DNA of 64,000 nt from Saprospiraceae bacterium. Its GTDB lineage: Bacteria > Bacteroidota > Bacteroidia > Chitinophagales > Saprospiraceae. This document shows, piece after piece, positions 1 to 10,477 of the stretch. A model generated the notes under the pieces. That model was not told the origin of the DNA and searched no databases. It saw nothing but the letters and a program-made list of their open reading frames with translations. The DNA lies in assembly GCA_016719855.1 (NCBI GenBank), contig JADJYH010000013.1:1-64000 (forward strand). Reading direction: 5' to 3'. Positions within the stretch are counted from its first letter, which is position 1. The number at the start of each line of letters is the position of its first letter. The position numbers and the translations under genes are program-made.

Positions 1-1
1 T

Positions 2-136
2 ATTGATGAAAACAAGCCCAAAGGCTCCATCAAGCTTCGGATTGAAACCATTGACTATTTTTTGAAACAGTACCGGAAAGACTTTTTTGGAGCAACGAAA
101 CCCGTCGAAAATTTCGCACTGGAGGCGGTCTCGTAA
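2..136 (+). CDS. C-terminal 44 residues of an unidentified protein (partial)
   Basis: An open frame enters from the left edge and stops at TAA 134-136. The visible part (IDENKPKG...ENFALEAVS) is mixed alpha/beta-like with a charged helix around DYFLKQYRKDFF. I recognise no family. It converges on the OmpA-like gene, whose stop codon lies 16 bp away. It is called real only because the frame is open from the edge and the next gene on the opposite strand ends just after it. Confidence 0.45.
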   Translation: MDENKPKGSIKLRIETIDYFLKQYRKDFFGATKPVENFALEAVS

Positions 137-152
137 CCATCAATGGATGCGC

Positions 153-1193
153 TCACTCGCACCCACCCTCGATGACCCGCATTTCCACCCGGCGGTTGAG
201 TGCTTGATCCCGTTCCAAAATTGCCTTTGGGAAGCGCATTTCGTGGTTTCCGTAGCCCTTCCAACTGATGCGGTCGGTGGCGATGCCGTTATCGAGCAGA
301 TAATTGTAAACGACTTTTGCTCGGTCTTGAGAAAGCTTGAATTCCCAGGCACTCTCGGAGACAGGGGGCGCATTCGGCAGGTTCACGTGCCCTGCAATTT
401 CGATTTTCATAGCTGGGTTCAGTTGCATGAAACGCAGGATTTTGGGCAATTCCGGCTTCGATGTTTCCAGCAGCACAGGTTGATTTCCCACAAAATAGAG
501 ATTTCCAATGTCGGCCATGGCGCCTGTTTTGGCGGGTTTCAGCGGCAAGGCCACGGCAGCCATTTTGGGCATCGCCTTCACCATTTCCGATTTCATGAAA
601 TGGCATTTGGCAAATGCGTCAATGCCCACCACGGTTCCCGACGGCACAGTTGTCTTGAAACGGCCATCGGTTCCGGTGCGGATGGAGTCGGCTGCCTCCT
701 TCGTTCGGATGATGACGTCGGCGACTAGCGGCTGGCCAGTTGCCTCGTCGGTCACGATGCCCTCGATGGTGACCATCGGCACGGTAAGGATTACCTCAAC
801 CGTGGCCCGGCGGTTTCGTTGGCGGCCTTCCTCAGAGTTGTTGGCGGTGGCAGGCTTTTTCTCCCCAAAAAAAGCGAAGCTGATACGCTCGGCTGCGATA
901 CCGTTTTTTACCAAAAAATCCTTGACGGCTGTTGCCCGCCGTTGTGAAAGGGCTTGGTTGTTGGCCAGCGAGCCAATGGAGTCAGTGTGGGCAGTGATTT
1001 TGATGGTGAAATTGTCCTTGCCCTTCGTGAATGCTAGCACTTGAGTCAATGACGAATCGGCGGCGGGGCGCAGGTCGTGCTTGGCAAAGTCGAAGTAGAT
1101 TTCGGTGGAGAAACTGGGTTTGGTAGCGGTTTGCGCCAGCGCAATATGAAGGGTAAAAAGGGCAGCAGCGAGGCAGTAAAATCTCATCATCAT
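153..1193 (-). CDS. OmpA-family protein with two OmpA-C domains
   Basis: A 346-aa exported protein, probably an outer-membrane/peptidoglycan anchor. The start is set at the MMMRFYCLAA signal peptide (cleavage near ALAQ-TA); the longer frame upstream runs through a repeat and is not used. Residues about 30-135 form an OmpA-C domain (IYFDFAKHDLRP, ITAHTDSIGS, RRNRRATVEV). Residues 142-215 resemble a carboxypeptidase-regulatory-like beta-sandwich (IEGIVTDEATGQPL). Residues 230-342 are a second, more diverged OmpA-C domain ending in NRRVEMRVIEGG. OmpA-C domains bind peptidoglycan diaminopimelate; the second copy lacks the usual HTD motif (it has AGHVN), so its binding is doubtful. A 29-bp inverted repeat lies just upstream. 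Confidence 0.85.
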   Translation of the reverse strand: MMMRFYCLAAALFTLHIALAQTATKPSFSTEIYFDFAKHDLRPAADSSLTQVLAFTKGKDNFTIKITAHTDSIGSLANNQALSQRRATAVKDFLVKNGIAAERISFAFFGEKKPATANNSEEGRQRNRRATVEVILTVPMVTIEGIVTDEATGQPLVADVIIRTKEAADSIRTGTDGRFKTTVPSGTVVGIDAFAKCHFMKSEMVKAMPKMAAVALPLKPAKTGAMADIGNLYFVGNQPVLLETSKPELPKILRFMQLNPAMKIEIAGHVNLPNAPPVSESAWEFKLSQDRAKVVYNYLLDNGIATDRISWKGYGNHEMRFPKAILERDQALNRRVEMRVIEGGCE

Positions 1194-1236
1194 TGAATTT
1201 TTGTAGATAACGATGAAAATGGATTTTGGTACGCCC

Positions 1237-1312
1237 TTGTAGCCGCCAAACTTGTTTGGCTGGCTCAAAACCGCAACTTGAACAGCCAGCCAAACAAGTT
1301 TGGCGGCTACAA
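1237..1312. repeat. Perfect inverted repeat overlapping a stop codon (family A, copy 1)
   Basis: Arms at 1237-1265 and 1284-1312 are perfect 29-bp reverse complements with an 18-nt loop. The core word is CCAAACTTGTTTGG. On the minus strand the right arm reads TTGTAGCCGCC, and its TAG (1307-1309) is the antiporter stop codon. A related copy lies at 12998-13095. There is no U-tract, so it is not a standard intrinsic terminator. Confidence 0.9.
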
Positions 1313-3311
1313 CGCCGGGTACGCCAAAACGAAATTTTTCTCCACAAAATGCTCCGCCAGGTAGGCCGGTATTTTTTCCATGAACGGCTCCGCCGACACG
1401 GAATCGTAGCGGCCACAGAGCAGCACGACCAGTTCATCGTTGGGCAAACTTTCGTGCAGCGTCCACCAATTAGCTTTTTCAAGCGGCAGTATTTTCAGGC
1501 GTCCCAGCGTTTTTTGGGAAAAACTTGGCGGCTTCCGGTCCGGCGGTGTCCGAGATGATGAGGGTAAGCGGCAGGTCGAGGTTCAGCGAGATGTTCTCGA
1601 TGCGGCGCAGCATTTCCCCAAAGCCGGGTTCGAGGTAGGCGTTTTCGGCGATGATGGCCCGAATGGACTTGAAGGTGAAGGGCGACCGCACCATATTGGT
1701 CACGAAGAGCATCTCCGGCGATTCGTCCAGCAGGTTATCGAGCTTGGTGCCGAAGAGGCGCTCACTGGTGCTGGCCTTGGGGTGCCAACCGATGACGATT
1801 TCGGTGGCCAGCAGTTCGTCCGCTGCCCGTTGGATACCGCTGACGGCGCTCACGTCCACCCGGTGGATGGGCGACAGGGCGATCTGCCGCTCGGCGGCAT
1901 GTTTCACAATTGGTTCCAACAATTGCTGGCTCTGCCTGATTTTTTCCCGCACATCCTTTTCATCCAAAATAATGGAAAGTGGATAAACAGGCTCCTTTTT
2001 CCCAGGCGTTTTTATCAAAAAAGCAAAATCAACGAGGTTGGCCACCTTCGCCGGATTGGCGATGGGAACGAGAATGCGTTGCGGGGTTTCGGAATCGCTG
2101 GCAGGATGAATGCTGGCCGTGGCCATGCGCCGTGCCACACGGTCGGTGACGATGCTACTGACGAAGCAGGTGGCCATGATAAGGAAGATGGTGGCGTTGA
2201 CAATGCCCTCGTCGAAGAATTTGAGTTGGTAGCCGATCAAGCGCAATGGCAATGGTGGCCGCGGCCCGTGGAACTGGTCAGGCCAAATATTAGCTTGCCT
2301 TGGTCGGCAGAATAGCCAAAGATTTTCTGGGTAAAAAACGCCGCCAGCCATTTCGACAGCAATGCGAAGGCAGTCAGTACGAGCGCCATGGTTATCGTAT
2401 GCGGGTTTTCGATGAAAACATGGAGGTTTATCAGCATCCCCACGCTGAACAAGAAGGCGGGTATGAAAAGGGCATTGCCCACGAACTCGATGCGGTTCAT
2501 CAGCGGCGAACTGTGTGGGATGAGCCGATTGAGCACCAAGCCCGCCAGGAACGCACCGATTATGGCCTCGATGCCCGCCAACTCGGCAAGTATGCCGCTC
2601 ACGAACAGCATGGTCAGCACGAACACGAACTGGTTGGTGATGTCGCTCTCCACCCTTCGGAAAAACCAACGGGCAATGCGTGGCAGCAGGCCGAAAACCA
2701 GCGCCCCAAAAGCCCCAACCGAAAGCGCCAACCGCAGCCAAAACCAGCCGTCCACCACGCCCTGGGCCATGCCAGAAATCACTGCCAACAAGACTAGCGC
2801 CAGTATGTCGGTGATGATGGTGCCGCCTACGGCAACGGAGACCGCCTCGTTGCGGGAAATCCGAAGCCGGTTAACGATGGGGTACGATATCAGGCGTATT
2901 GGTGGCAAACATGCCTGCCAGCAGCAGTGCCCAGCCAATTCAGTCCTAAAAAAAAAGGTGCAAAGCCACCCCAAACAACATGGGCAACCCAAACGTGAGC
3001 ATCCCGAACGTGGCGCTTTTGTGCTTGTTTTTGAGGAAGCTGGCCATGTCTATCTCCAGTCCCGCCCAGAACATGATGTAGAGCAGCCCGATTTTGGAGA
3101 GCAATTTGATGCCGTCGCCCTGCTCCAGGAGGTTGATGCCGTGCGGTCCCAAGATGGCCCCCATCAAAATCAGCCCGATGATGCCCGGGAGCTTGAACCG
3201 CTGCAACAGCGCTGGCACGGTGAGCACTGTGAGCAACAACACGCACATTAGAAACACGGGGTTCTTGATGGGCAATGACCAGTCGTGGAGGCTTAGGAAG
3301 ATGATGTCCAT
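1307..3311 (-). CDS. Kef/CPA2-type monovalent cation:H+ antiporter with C-terminal USP-like domain (frameshifted)
   Basis: The coding signal runs through the whole span but changes frame near 2948, 2895, 2275-2240 and 1505, so at least five single-base indels are implied. The starting frame gives MDIIFLSLHDW and a CPA2 N-terminus (RFKLPGIIGLILMGAILGP); the middle gives helices with TIITDILALVLLA and GIEAIIGAFLAGLVLN; the last part is cytosolic and USP-like (RILVPIANPAKVANL). Rejoined, it is about 668 aa. The family exchanges K+ or Na+ for protons in the inner membrane; the C-terminal domain is presumably regulatory. One shift lies in an A9 run (2948-2956). The final frame ends ...EKNFVLAYPAL with its stop inside the inverted repeat. 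Sequencing error is likelier than decay because every segment is well conserved. Confidence 0.75.
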
Positions 3312-3428
3312 TTCGGGGGCGAAGGTAGGCAAAGACGAGGATTTGAGGGGTGGAGGATTAGAGGATTTGAGGGGCAAGCGCTGTAAAATGTAGATGAAAA
3401 TGTGGCAACTTCCCTCCCGATTTTTGCG

Positions 3429-3436
3429 TACATTTG
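3429..3436 (+). promoter_or_regulatory. Candidate -7 box of the lepA promoter
   Basis: TACATTTG matches the Bacteroidota -7 consensus TAnnTTTG. It predicts transcription starting near 3441, giving a leader of about 95 nt made almost entirely of the tandem-word hairpin. No clear -33 TTTG at 19 bp spacing is visible. Confidence 0.45.
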
Positions 3437-3446
3437 CGCCCATTTT

Positions 3447-3539
3447 GAAGGAAAAAGTAAAAAGGACAAAGTAAAAAGTAGCAGTCCAGGGGTTCCCTCA
3501 CTTTTTCCTTTGTACTTTTTCCTTTGTACTTTTTTTATG
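3447..3539. repeat. Tandem-word hairpin in the lepA leader
   Basis: The left half (3447-3480) holds copies of the word AAAAAGTA/ACAAAG. The right half (3501-3539) holds two copies of CTTTTTCCTTTGTA, the imperfect complement of the left half. The right arm runs into the lepA ATG at 3537, so folding would cover the start region. Confidence 0.7.
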
Positions 3540-5326
3540 AAAAACATCCGCAATTTCTGCGTTATCGCTCATATTGACCACGGCAAGAGCACACTTTCCG
3601 ACCGTTTGTTGGAAACCACCAAGACCATCGCCGCCCGCGACATGAAGGAGCAGGCCCTCGACAGCATGGACCTCGAACGGGAGCGGGGCATTACCATCAA
3701 GAGCCACGCCATTCAGCTTTACCACCACCACAAGGACGGCCAAGTCTACACCCTCAACCTGATTGACACGCCGGGCCACGTGGATTTTTCTTACGAAGTG
3801 AGCCGCTCCATCGCTGCCTGCGAGGGCGCACTGCTGCTGGTGGACGCCACGCAGGGCATCCAAGCGCAGACCATCTCGAACCTGTACCTCGCCATTGACC
3901 ACGACCTCGAAATCATACCCATCATCAACAAGATTGACATGCCCAATGCGATGATTGAGGAGGTGATGGACCAAATCATCGAACTGGTCGGCGTTAAAAA
4001 AGAGGACATCGTGTTGGCCAGCGGCAAGACCGGGCAAGGTGTAGAAGATATTTTGACGGCCATCGTGGAGCGCATTCCACCGCCAAAGGGCGACCCCAAT
4101 GCACCGCTGCAAGCCCTGGTCTTCGACTCGGTGTTCAACTCGTTCCGGGGCGTCATTGCCTATTATAAAATCATGAACGGTACGATGAAGAAGGGCGACA
4201 AAATCCGCTTTTTTTACACCGAAAAAGAATACAACGCCGACGAGGTGGGCATCCTGCAAATCAACATGATTCCCAAACCGGAGATGCGGGCAGGCGATGT
4301 GGGCTACGTCATCACGGGCATCAAGCAGTCGAAGGAAATCAAGGTCGGGGATACCATCACGCACCATGCGAACCCCTGCAAGGAGGGCATCCACGGTTTT
4401 GAGGAGGTGAAGCCGATGGTGTTTGCGGGCCTTTACCCCATTGAAAACGAGGACTTTGAAGACCTGCGGGAAAGCCTCGAAAAGCTCCAACTCAACGACA
4501 GTTCCCTGACCTTCGAGCCGGAAAGCTCGGCGGCCCTGGGCTTCGGTTTCCGCTGCGGTTTCCTCGGCATGTTGCACCTCGAAATCATTCAAGAACGCCT
4601 CAGCCGGGAGTACGACATGGAGGTCATCACGACCATCCCCAACGTATCTTACTACGCCACACGACCAAGAAGGAGGTCATCTTCCTGCGCACTCCGGTGG
4701 ACTTCCCCGACCCGACCAACCTCGACTTCGTGGAGGAGCCGTACATCGCCGCACAAATCATCACCAAGCCGGAGTACATCGGCGCCATCATGACGCTGTG
4801 CCTCGACAAGCGGGGCATCTTCCTGAACCAGAGCTACCTGACGCCAACCCGTGTGGAGATGTCGCTGGAACTGCCGCTTGCCGAAATCGTCTTCGACTTC
4901 TACGACCGCCTCAAATCCATCAGCCGGGGATATGCCTCTTTTGACTACCACCCCATCGGCTACCGGGAGAGCGACCTGGTGAAGGTTGACATCAAGCTGA
5001 ACGCCGAGCCGGTGGATGCCCTCTCTGCGTTGGTTCACCGTGACAAAGCTTACGCTTTCGGTCGCCGCATCTGCGAAAAACTCAAGGACCTGTTGCCCCG
5101 CCAACAGTTCGTCATCGCCATACAAGCCGCCATCGGTGCCAAAATCATCGCAAGGGAAACCATCTCCGCCATGCGCAAGGACGTAACCGCCAAATGCTAC
5201 GGTGGTGACATCAGCCGGAAGCGCAAGCTGCTCGAAAAGCAGAAGAAGGGCAAGAAGAAGATGCGCCAAATCGGCAACGTGGAGGTGCCGCAGAAGGCGT
5301 TTATTGAGGTGCTGAAGTTGGATTAG
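3537..5326 (+). CDS. lepA: Elongation factor 4 (LepA), one frameshift
   Basis: A ribosome-bound GTPase that remodels or back-translocates stalled ribosomes. The start MKNIRNFCVIAHIDHGKST gives the G1 motif; G3 DTPGHVDF and G4 NKIDMP follow. The second half has the LepA-specific region: EPYIAAQ, the QSYLTPTRVEMSLELPLAEI segment in two parts, and a basic tail ending KAFIEVLKLD. The frame changes near 4652: restoring one base gives NVSYYAHTTKKEVIF and about 596 aa, the usual length (E. coli LepA is 599). The deletion is most likely a sequencing error in an otherwise normal gene. The stop TAG is followed directly by a tandem word and then a terminator. Confidence 0.95.
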
Positions 5327-5360
5327 AGACTTTAGACTGGAGACTTTAGACAATAGATTA
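5324..5360. repeat. Direct tandem word starting at the lepA stop codon
   Basis: The stop TAG (5324-5326) is the start of the word TAGAGACTTTAGACTGG, followed by GAGACTTTAGACAATAGA. Two direct copies of GAGACTTTAGAC are present. No inverted partner is nearby. The word resembles the AGACATTAGAC words after tdk (56746-56841). Confidence 0.7.
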
Positions 5361-5361
5361 G

Positions 5362-5399
5362 AAGCCCGTCCTAGTTTTGATAACTTGGACGGGCTTTTT
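5362..5399 (+). terminator. Intrinsic terminator after lepA
   Basis: Stem AAGCCCGTCC (5362-5371) pairs with GGACGGGCTT (5387-5396), followed by a T run. Confidence 0.85.
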
Positions 5400-5499
5400 G
5401 TTGGGAGAAATTGTCTTGATTGGGACAAATTATAGACGAAAGCTGCTTTGTTTTGCTGGGAAAGCGATAAATTGGGACTCGCTTTTAAAACTGAACTTA

Positions 5500-7116
5500 A
5501 TGAAAAAAGCTGCTCTTATGATTGCTTTCTTGCATTTTGGGGCAAATGCACAGTTTGAAAGCGTTAGTTCCAAAACAAATACGAATGTTTTTGCGGACGC
5601 TAAAGGGGATTATGTAATGATATATAATGATAGAGTTGGCATAGCCTTTAAACGAAAATGGAGAAATTATTACGAAACTTGCAGCAACGAGTTGGAGGAT
5701 ATTTTGACATGTATTTGATTTGATAGATACCTCCGTGGTTTTACAGGAGGGGTTTCAGTTTTGATGGCTTGGGCTGGTTTGGCATTATATCCACTTCAAA
5801 ATATGATAAGAATTGGGAACCACAAAATTTTGGAGGCAATTTCTTTGACGGTTCATTTGGAGAGAAAACTAGTGATGGTGGCTATATTCTTTATGATAAA
5901 TTGGGTAGTGGAATTAATAAAAATGATTCTTTAGGAAGCGAAATTTGGGGAATTTGGGATGATAGTATTTCAATTTTGGATGTTGCAACTGATACCTTTT
6001 TAAATACATCTGCTGCAACGGAACAAGGTGTTTGGGTTGTAGATTCTATAGGTCAACCCGATACTTTATTAACTGATTTTGACTTCACGCACGTAGAATC
6101 CATTTCCTTCGGAAATCTGGTTGGAGCTAAATCGATACGATTTATCTTTTTGATTCCAATTTTGAAGTTATTCAAAAAGCACCGATTCCTGGGCAGGTGG
6201 TTAAAGACATGGAATCAATGGAAGGAAAAGTGGCAGTGTTGACGGAGTCAAACCATGTTTATTTATACGACCACGATTTATTACCCATCAGTGATTTTCA
6301 ATTGGATTATAGCCATTTAACTTTTAAGAATATAGTGCCTGACCAAGACGGAATCGTATTGGCGGGCGACCACCATTATGGCGTTTTTCCAAACGGAAAC
6401 GGCGCAGTTTTTATTAAAAAATATGCCAGTGATGGATTTGACCCATTTGCACAGCGGGACATTGGCTTGGCTTTCATTCAGCCGACTTCTGACATAGATG
6501 TTTGGCCACAAGATGGTAAATACAAGGTCAGGTTCCATGATGTCAAATTCCAAGTCTTTAATTATGCCGACACGGTATTAAATTCATTTCGTGTCAATGT
6601 CCGGTTCCCGGATTTGCCAATGGAATGGCCAATGCAACCAAGTCCAATACCGCAGCATTTTTTCAAACAATTCAATAATCTGAACTTGGAACCGGGCCAA
6701 AGCACAACCTTGACTTGGGACGAATTCACTGCAACATTCGTTGATTACCCATCTGGCACCAATCTGGAATTGTGCTTTTGGTCATCCATGCCTGATGGGA
6801 AAAGCGACATAAACACCAGCAATGACGTGGCATGTGGCGACTTCTTCGTAAATGATGAAGAAATTCAAGCTGAAAAGACAGGGTTCAATATTTATCCAAA
6901 TCGACTTCGTCTTCCTGTGCGATACACTTCAACCTTGGTCAATCCACAGAAGCCGAGGTCAAAATATTCGATTCGGTCGGTAGGCTAACCCAATCGTACA
7001 TACTCACACCAAGCAGCAAGAATTTGGTCATCCATGATTTGGTGGATGGATTAAATTTCATTGTGCTTACAGCCGATGGGGAAGTGGTTCAATCGCAAAT
7101 AGTAGTTCGCAACTGA
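5500..7116 (+). CDS. Secreted T9SS-sorted protein of unknown function (several frameshifts, AT-rich)
   Basis: Starts MKKAALMIAFLHFGANAQF, a signal peptide. Coding potential continues to TGA 7114-7116 but shifts frame at about 5705, 5762, 6130 and 6895. The segments read as one beta-rich extracellular protein (DGLGWFGIISTSKYDKNW; YLYDHDLLPISDFQLDYSH; LNLEPGQSTTLTWDEF). The end is a type A T9SS sorting domain: GFNIYPN, then after a shift EVKIFDSVGRLTQSYIL and GLNFIVLTADGEVVQSQIVV. It should cross the outer membrane by type IX secretion and be released or anchored there. The repaired length is about 538 aa. Base composition is clearly more AT-rich than the neighbours, which could reflect transfer. 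The shifts could be errors or real decay. Confidence 0.6.
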
Positions 7117-7132
7117 CTTGTGTTTACAGCCC

Positions 7133-9000
7133 TTAAACCACCAGCACCGGCACTTCCACCTTGTGCTGCACATGGCTCACTGTTTCTCCATAAATCAAAT
7201 CTTTTAGTCCTCTGTGGCCGTGGGAGCCCATCACCACCAGGTCGGCGTTGCATTCCTGTACCAGCTTGGGAATGACCGAGCGGGGGCTACCAAAGCCCAA
7301 TTTGTCGGTAACCCGGTAGCCTTGGGCACGAAGGCTTTCGGCGTAGCGGCGAAGGTTGGCAGCATCGGTGTCAGTCTCGAAGTCCTCGATGTCTTCGCCA
7401 GCCACCCGAGCACCCGCCGACTCCACGACGTGAAGCAGAAAGTACTCCGATGCGTCGCCATTGCCCTGCGATACCCCGGCGGCGATGGCCTTGATATCGC
7501 TGGCGGAGAAGTCAATGCAGATGGCAATGCGCTGGAACACCTCTTTTTTGAACATGGGCAATGGCTTGGCGCTGCCGTGCGGCAAGGCGATTTGCTGGTC
7601 CATCCGCCTGCCGAACACAGGCTGGAAGGTGATATATACCAACAGGCCGAGCGAAAAAATAGCCACCGGAGCGATGACGAAATTGAACACCCAGGCGTAG
7701 TCTGCCATAGCCTGTCGCCATTCGAACAGGGTATCGGCCACCAGCCGGAGGTTGAGGAAAACGATGATGGTTGCGCTCAACCAGGCCAGCACCTTGATGG
7801 GCATACCGATGGCAAACTCCCGCATCCGCTTGCGGTTGCTCACGGCATGGATGAGCGGGATCACCGCAAATCCAAGCTGCAAACTCAACACCACTTGGCT
7901 TAAAATAAGCAGATCGCCCAGTTGGTCTTCGCCAGCCAGGATGATGGTGAAAAACGCCGGGATGATGGCCAGGAAACGAGTGATCAAGCGCCGCAACCAA
8001 GGCGCTATGCGCAAGTCGAGGTAGCCTTCCATGATGATTTGACCGGCCAGCGTGCCCGTGATGGTGGAACTTTGGCCAGAGGCAATGAGCGCTATTGCAA
8101 AGAGAATTGGCGCCAGCCGTTCGCCAAGCAGCGGGGATAGCATGGAGTGGGCGTCCTGTATTTCAACGATGTCGTGGTAGCCGTTTTTGAAAAAACCGTC
8201 GCTGCCAGTACAAGTATGCTCGCATTGACGAAAAAAGCGAGGTTGAGCGCTATCGCCGAGTCAAGGAAGTTGAAGCGCAGTGCAGTTCGGATGCTGTCGT
8301 GGTCTTTCTTACTTCGTCGGGTCTGCACGAGCGAGGAGTGGAGGTAGAGGTTGTGCGGCATCACCGTGGCGCCCATGATTCCGATGGCGATATACAGCGC
8401 CCCAGAGTCCTGGAGGGAGGGCATGAACCCTGTGGCCACTTCGCCCATGTCGGGCTGCGCAAAAATCAGCTCCACGAGGAAGGAAAACCCGATGACCGCC
8501 ACGAGACTGAGTATGAACATTTCCATGTAGCGCATACCCTTGCTCTGAAGGTAAAGAATGAGGAAGGTGTCGAGGACAGCGATGCTCACGCCCCAGATGA
8601 GGGGCAGCCCGAAGAGCAGGTTGAGGCCGATGGCCATGCCCACCACTTCCGCCAGGTCGCAGGCACAGATGGCGATTTCGGCGAGGACGTAAAGGGAAAA
8701 ATTGACGACTTTGGGATAGGTTTCCCGGCTCGATTGTGCAAGGTCACGGCCCTGCACCACGCCCAGCCGTGCGCAAAGGCTTTGCAGCAGCAGGGCGATG
8801 AGGTTGGACATGACAAGGACCCAAAGCAGCGAGTAACCGTATCGGCTTCCACCTGCAATGTCGGTTGCCCAGTTGCCGGGATCCATGTAGCCAACGGCTA
8901 CCAGGAAGGCAGGGCCTGAAAACCGCAGAAACCGTTGCTTCCAAGTGAGGTTGCCAGTGGTATCTATCGTTCCGTGTACTTCTTCAAGCGACTTCCGCAT
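7133..9000 (-). CDS. NRAMP divalent-metal transporter fused to a USP domain (one frameshift)
   Basis: MntH-like proton-coupled Mn2+/Fe2+ importer in the inner membrane. The N-terminal two-thirds carries the signature DPGNWATDI in TM1 and MPHNLYLHSS in TM6, both metal-binding motifs. The C-terminal part after about residue 440 is a universal stress protein domain (RIAICIDFSASDIKAI; VVMGSHGHRGLKDLI; GETVSHVQHKVEVPVLVV) with the usual nucleotide-binding GSHG loop. The frame shifts at an A6 run (8190-8195 on +); adding one base restores FFKNGYHDIVEIQDAH and a 622-aa protein. This is the second USP-fused transporter within 8 kb. Two DtxR-like boxes lie directly upstream, consistent with metal control. 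Confidence 0.9.
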
Positions 9001-9011
9001 GGGTTAAAATA

Positions 9012-9054
9012 TTTTACGGCAAACCTATAAAATATTTTTAGACGAACCTAAAAA
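9012..9054 (-). promoter_or_regulatory. Two DtxR/MntR-like boxes before the NRAMP gene
   Basis: Read on the minus strand the region holds TTTAGGTTCGTCTAAA (9036-9052) and, 23 bp nearer the start codon, TATAGGTTTGCCGTAAAA (9011-9028). They align with each other (AGGTT-Cg/TGcC-TAAA) and resemble DtxR/IdeR/MntR operators. The two sites are about two helical turns apart and 12-52 bp from the NRAMP start at 9000. The motif match is by eye. Confidence 0.5.
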
Positions 9055-9057
9055 AAT

Positions 9058-9091
9058 GAGAATTGAGAATTGAAAATTGAGAATTTGGGAT
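9058..9091. repeat. Direct tandem word between purB and the NRAMP gene
   Basis: About four copies of GAGAATT/GAAAATT spaced by TG. No inverted partner is seen. It lies 15 bp beyond the purB stop. Confidence 0.6.
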
Positions 9092-9105
9092 TGACCAATA
9101 ATCCA

Positions 9106-10438
9106 TCAAACCCCGACATAATTCCCTGGCTCAATCCGCTTAAGCTCCGCCCTAACTGTCTCCGTCACCGCCAGTCCATCAATGAACTCGTGGATGTCGG
9201 CTCGGGTCACTTGGGCTTTGCCTCGGGTCAGGTCTTTCAGGGCCTCGTAGGGTTGCGGATAGCCCTCCCGGCGCAGGATGGTTTGGATGGCTTCGGCCAC
9301 CACCATCCAGTTGTTGTCAAGGTCTTCCCGTAGCTTGGCTTCGTTGAGCAGGAGCTTGCCCAGCCCTTTTTCGATGGATTGCAAGGCGATGATGGTATGG
9401 CCAAACGGAACGCCCACGTTGCGCAGCACGGTGCTGTCGGTGAGGTCACGTTGCAGTCTGGAGATGGGCAATTTTTCCGCCAAGTGACCGAAAATGGCAT
9501 TGGCGAGGCCAAGGTTGCCCTCCGCATTTTCAAAGTCAATCGGGTTCACTTTGTGCGGCATTGCCGAAGAGCCGATTTCGCCTAGCACCGTTTTTTGCTT
9601 GAAGTATTCCATCGAGATGTACGTCCAGATGTCCCGGCACAGGTCAATCAAGATGGTGTTGATACGGCCCATCGCCTGAAAAACAGCGGCGAGGTTGTCG
9701 TAATGCTCAATCTGCGTGGTGAACTGCGAGCGCACCAGCCCCAAGTGTTTTTCCAAAAAGCCGTTGCCGAAGGCCACCCAATCCACCGAGGGATAGGCCA
9801 CGTGGTGGGCGTTGAAATTGCCGGTGGCACCGCCGAACTTGCCCCGCCAGGGGATGGCGTTTAGCTGGCGCAACTGCTCGTCGAGCCGCTCCACGAACAC
9901 CATGAACTCCTTGCCGAGTCGGGTGGGGGAGGCGGGCTGCCCGTGCGTCCGGGCGAGCATGGGGATGTCGCCCCAGTTTTGCGCAGCTGCAAGCAACAGG
10001 TCACGTACACGCTTCATTTCCGGTAGGTAAACACCCTGAACGGCATCCCGTGTGAGCATCGGCGTCGCCGTGTTGTTGATGTCCTGCGAGGTCAGCCCGA
10101 AGTGGATGAATTCCTTGAAATCGCCCAGGCCAATTCGATCGAATTCTTCCTTTAGGAAGTATTCCACCGCCTTCACGTCGTGGTTCGTCGTCCGTTCGAT
10201 TTCCTTGATGTGCTGGGCTTGCTGGAGGGTAAAATTGGTCCCGATGGCTTCCACTTCCCCGCAGCTTTCCAGTGTCGAGGTGCGCAAGCTGCGGCAGCGG
10301 CAGTTCGCACAATGCCTTGAAATAGCGGACTTCCACTTCCACCCGATATTTAATCAGTGCGAATTCGGAAAAATATTCGGAAAGTTGCTTTGTTTTACCC
10401 GCATAGCGGCCATCTATCGGAGAAATTGCGGTGAGCAT
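9106..10438 (-). CDS. purB: Adenylosuccinate lyase (one frameshift)
   Basis: Catalyses two fumarate-releasing steps of purine synthesis (SAICAR to AICAR, adenylosuccinate to AMP). The start MLTAISPIDGRYAGKT is the classical PurB N-terminus. TNHDVKAVEYFLKEEF, FGLTSQDINN, MLARTHGQPASPT and the signature loop GSSAMPHKVNPIDFENAEGN (substrate- and catalysis-related) are all present. The frame changes around 10275, between LAHLDTG and ESCGEVEAIGTNF; the total of about 444 aa matches the family. It stands alone. A TACCTTTG box lies 18 bp upstream of the ATG. Confidence 0.93.
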
Positions 10439-10456
10439 TGGTGGTTCGTTTTGCTG

Positions 10457-10464
10457 CAAAGGTA
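10457..10464 (-). promoter_or_regulatory. Candidate -7 box of purB
   Basis: TACCTTTG on the minus strand, 18 bp before the purB ATG; the predicted leader is about 14 nt. A tandem word (AGTAAAAGGAG) at 10478-10507 lies where the -33 element would be. Confidence 0.45.
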
Positions 10465-10477
10465 AGGCTTGAGGCCA

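Noticed and set aside
1237..1312. Insertion sequence end or MITE with target duplication
   Set aside because: Flanking direct repeats of fixed length are not visible and no transposase is nearby. The repeat is kept as an unexplained element, not called mobile.
3537..5326. Programmed frameshift in lepA
   Set aside because: There is no slippery heptamer with a structure, LepA is never frameshifted elsewhere, and similar single-base breaks recur in many unrelated genes, which points to sequence errors.
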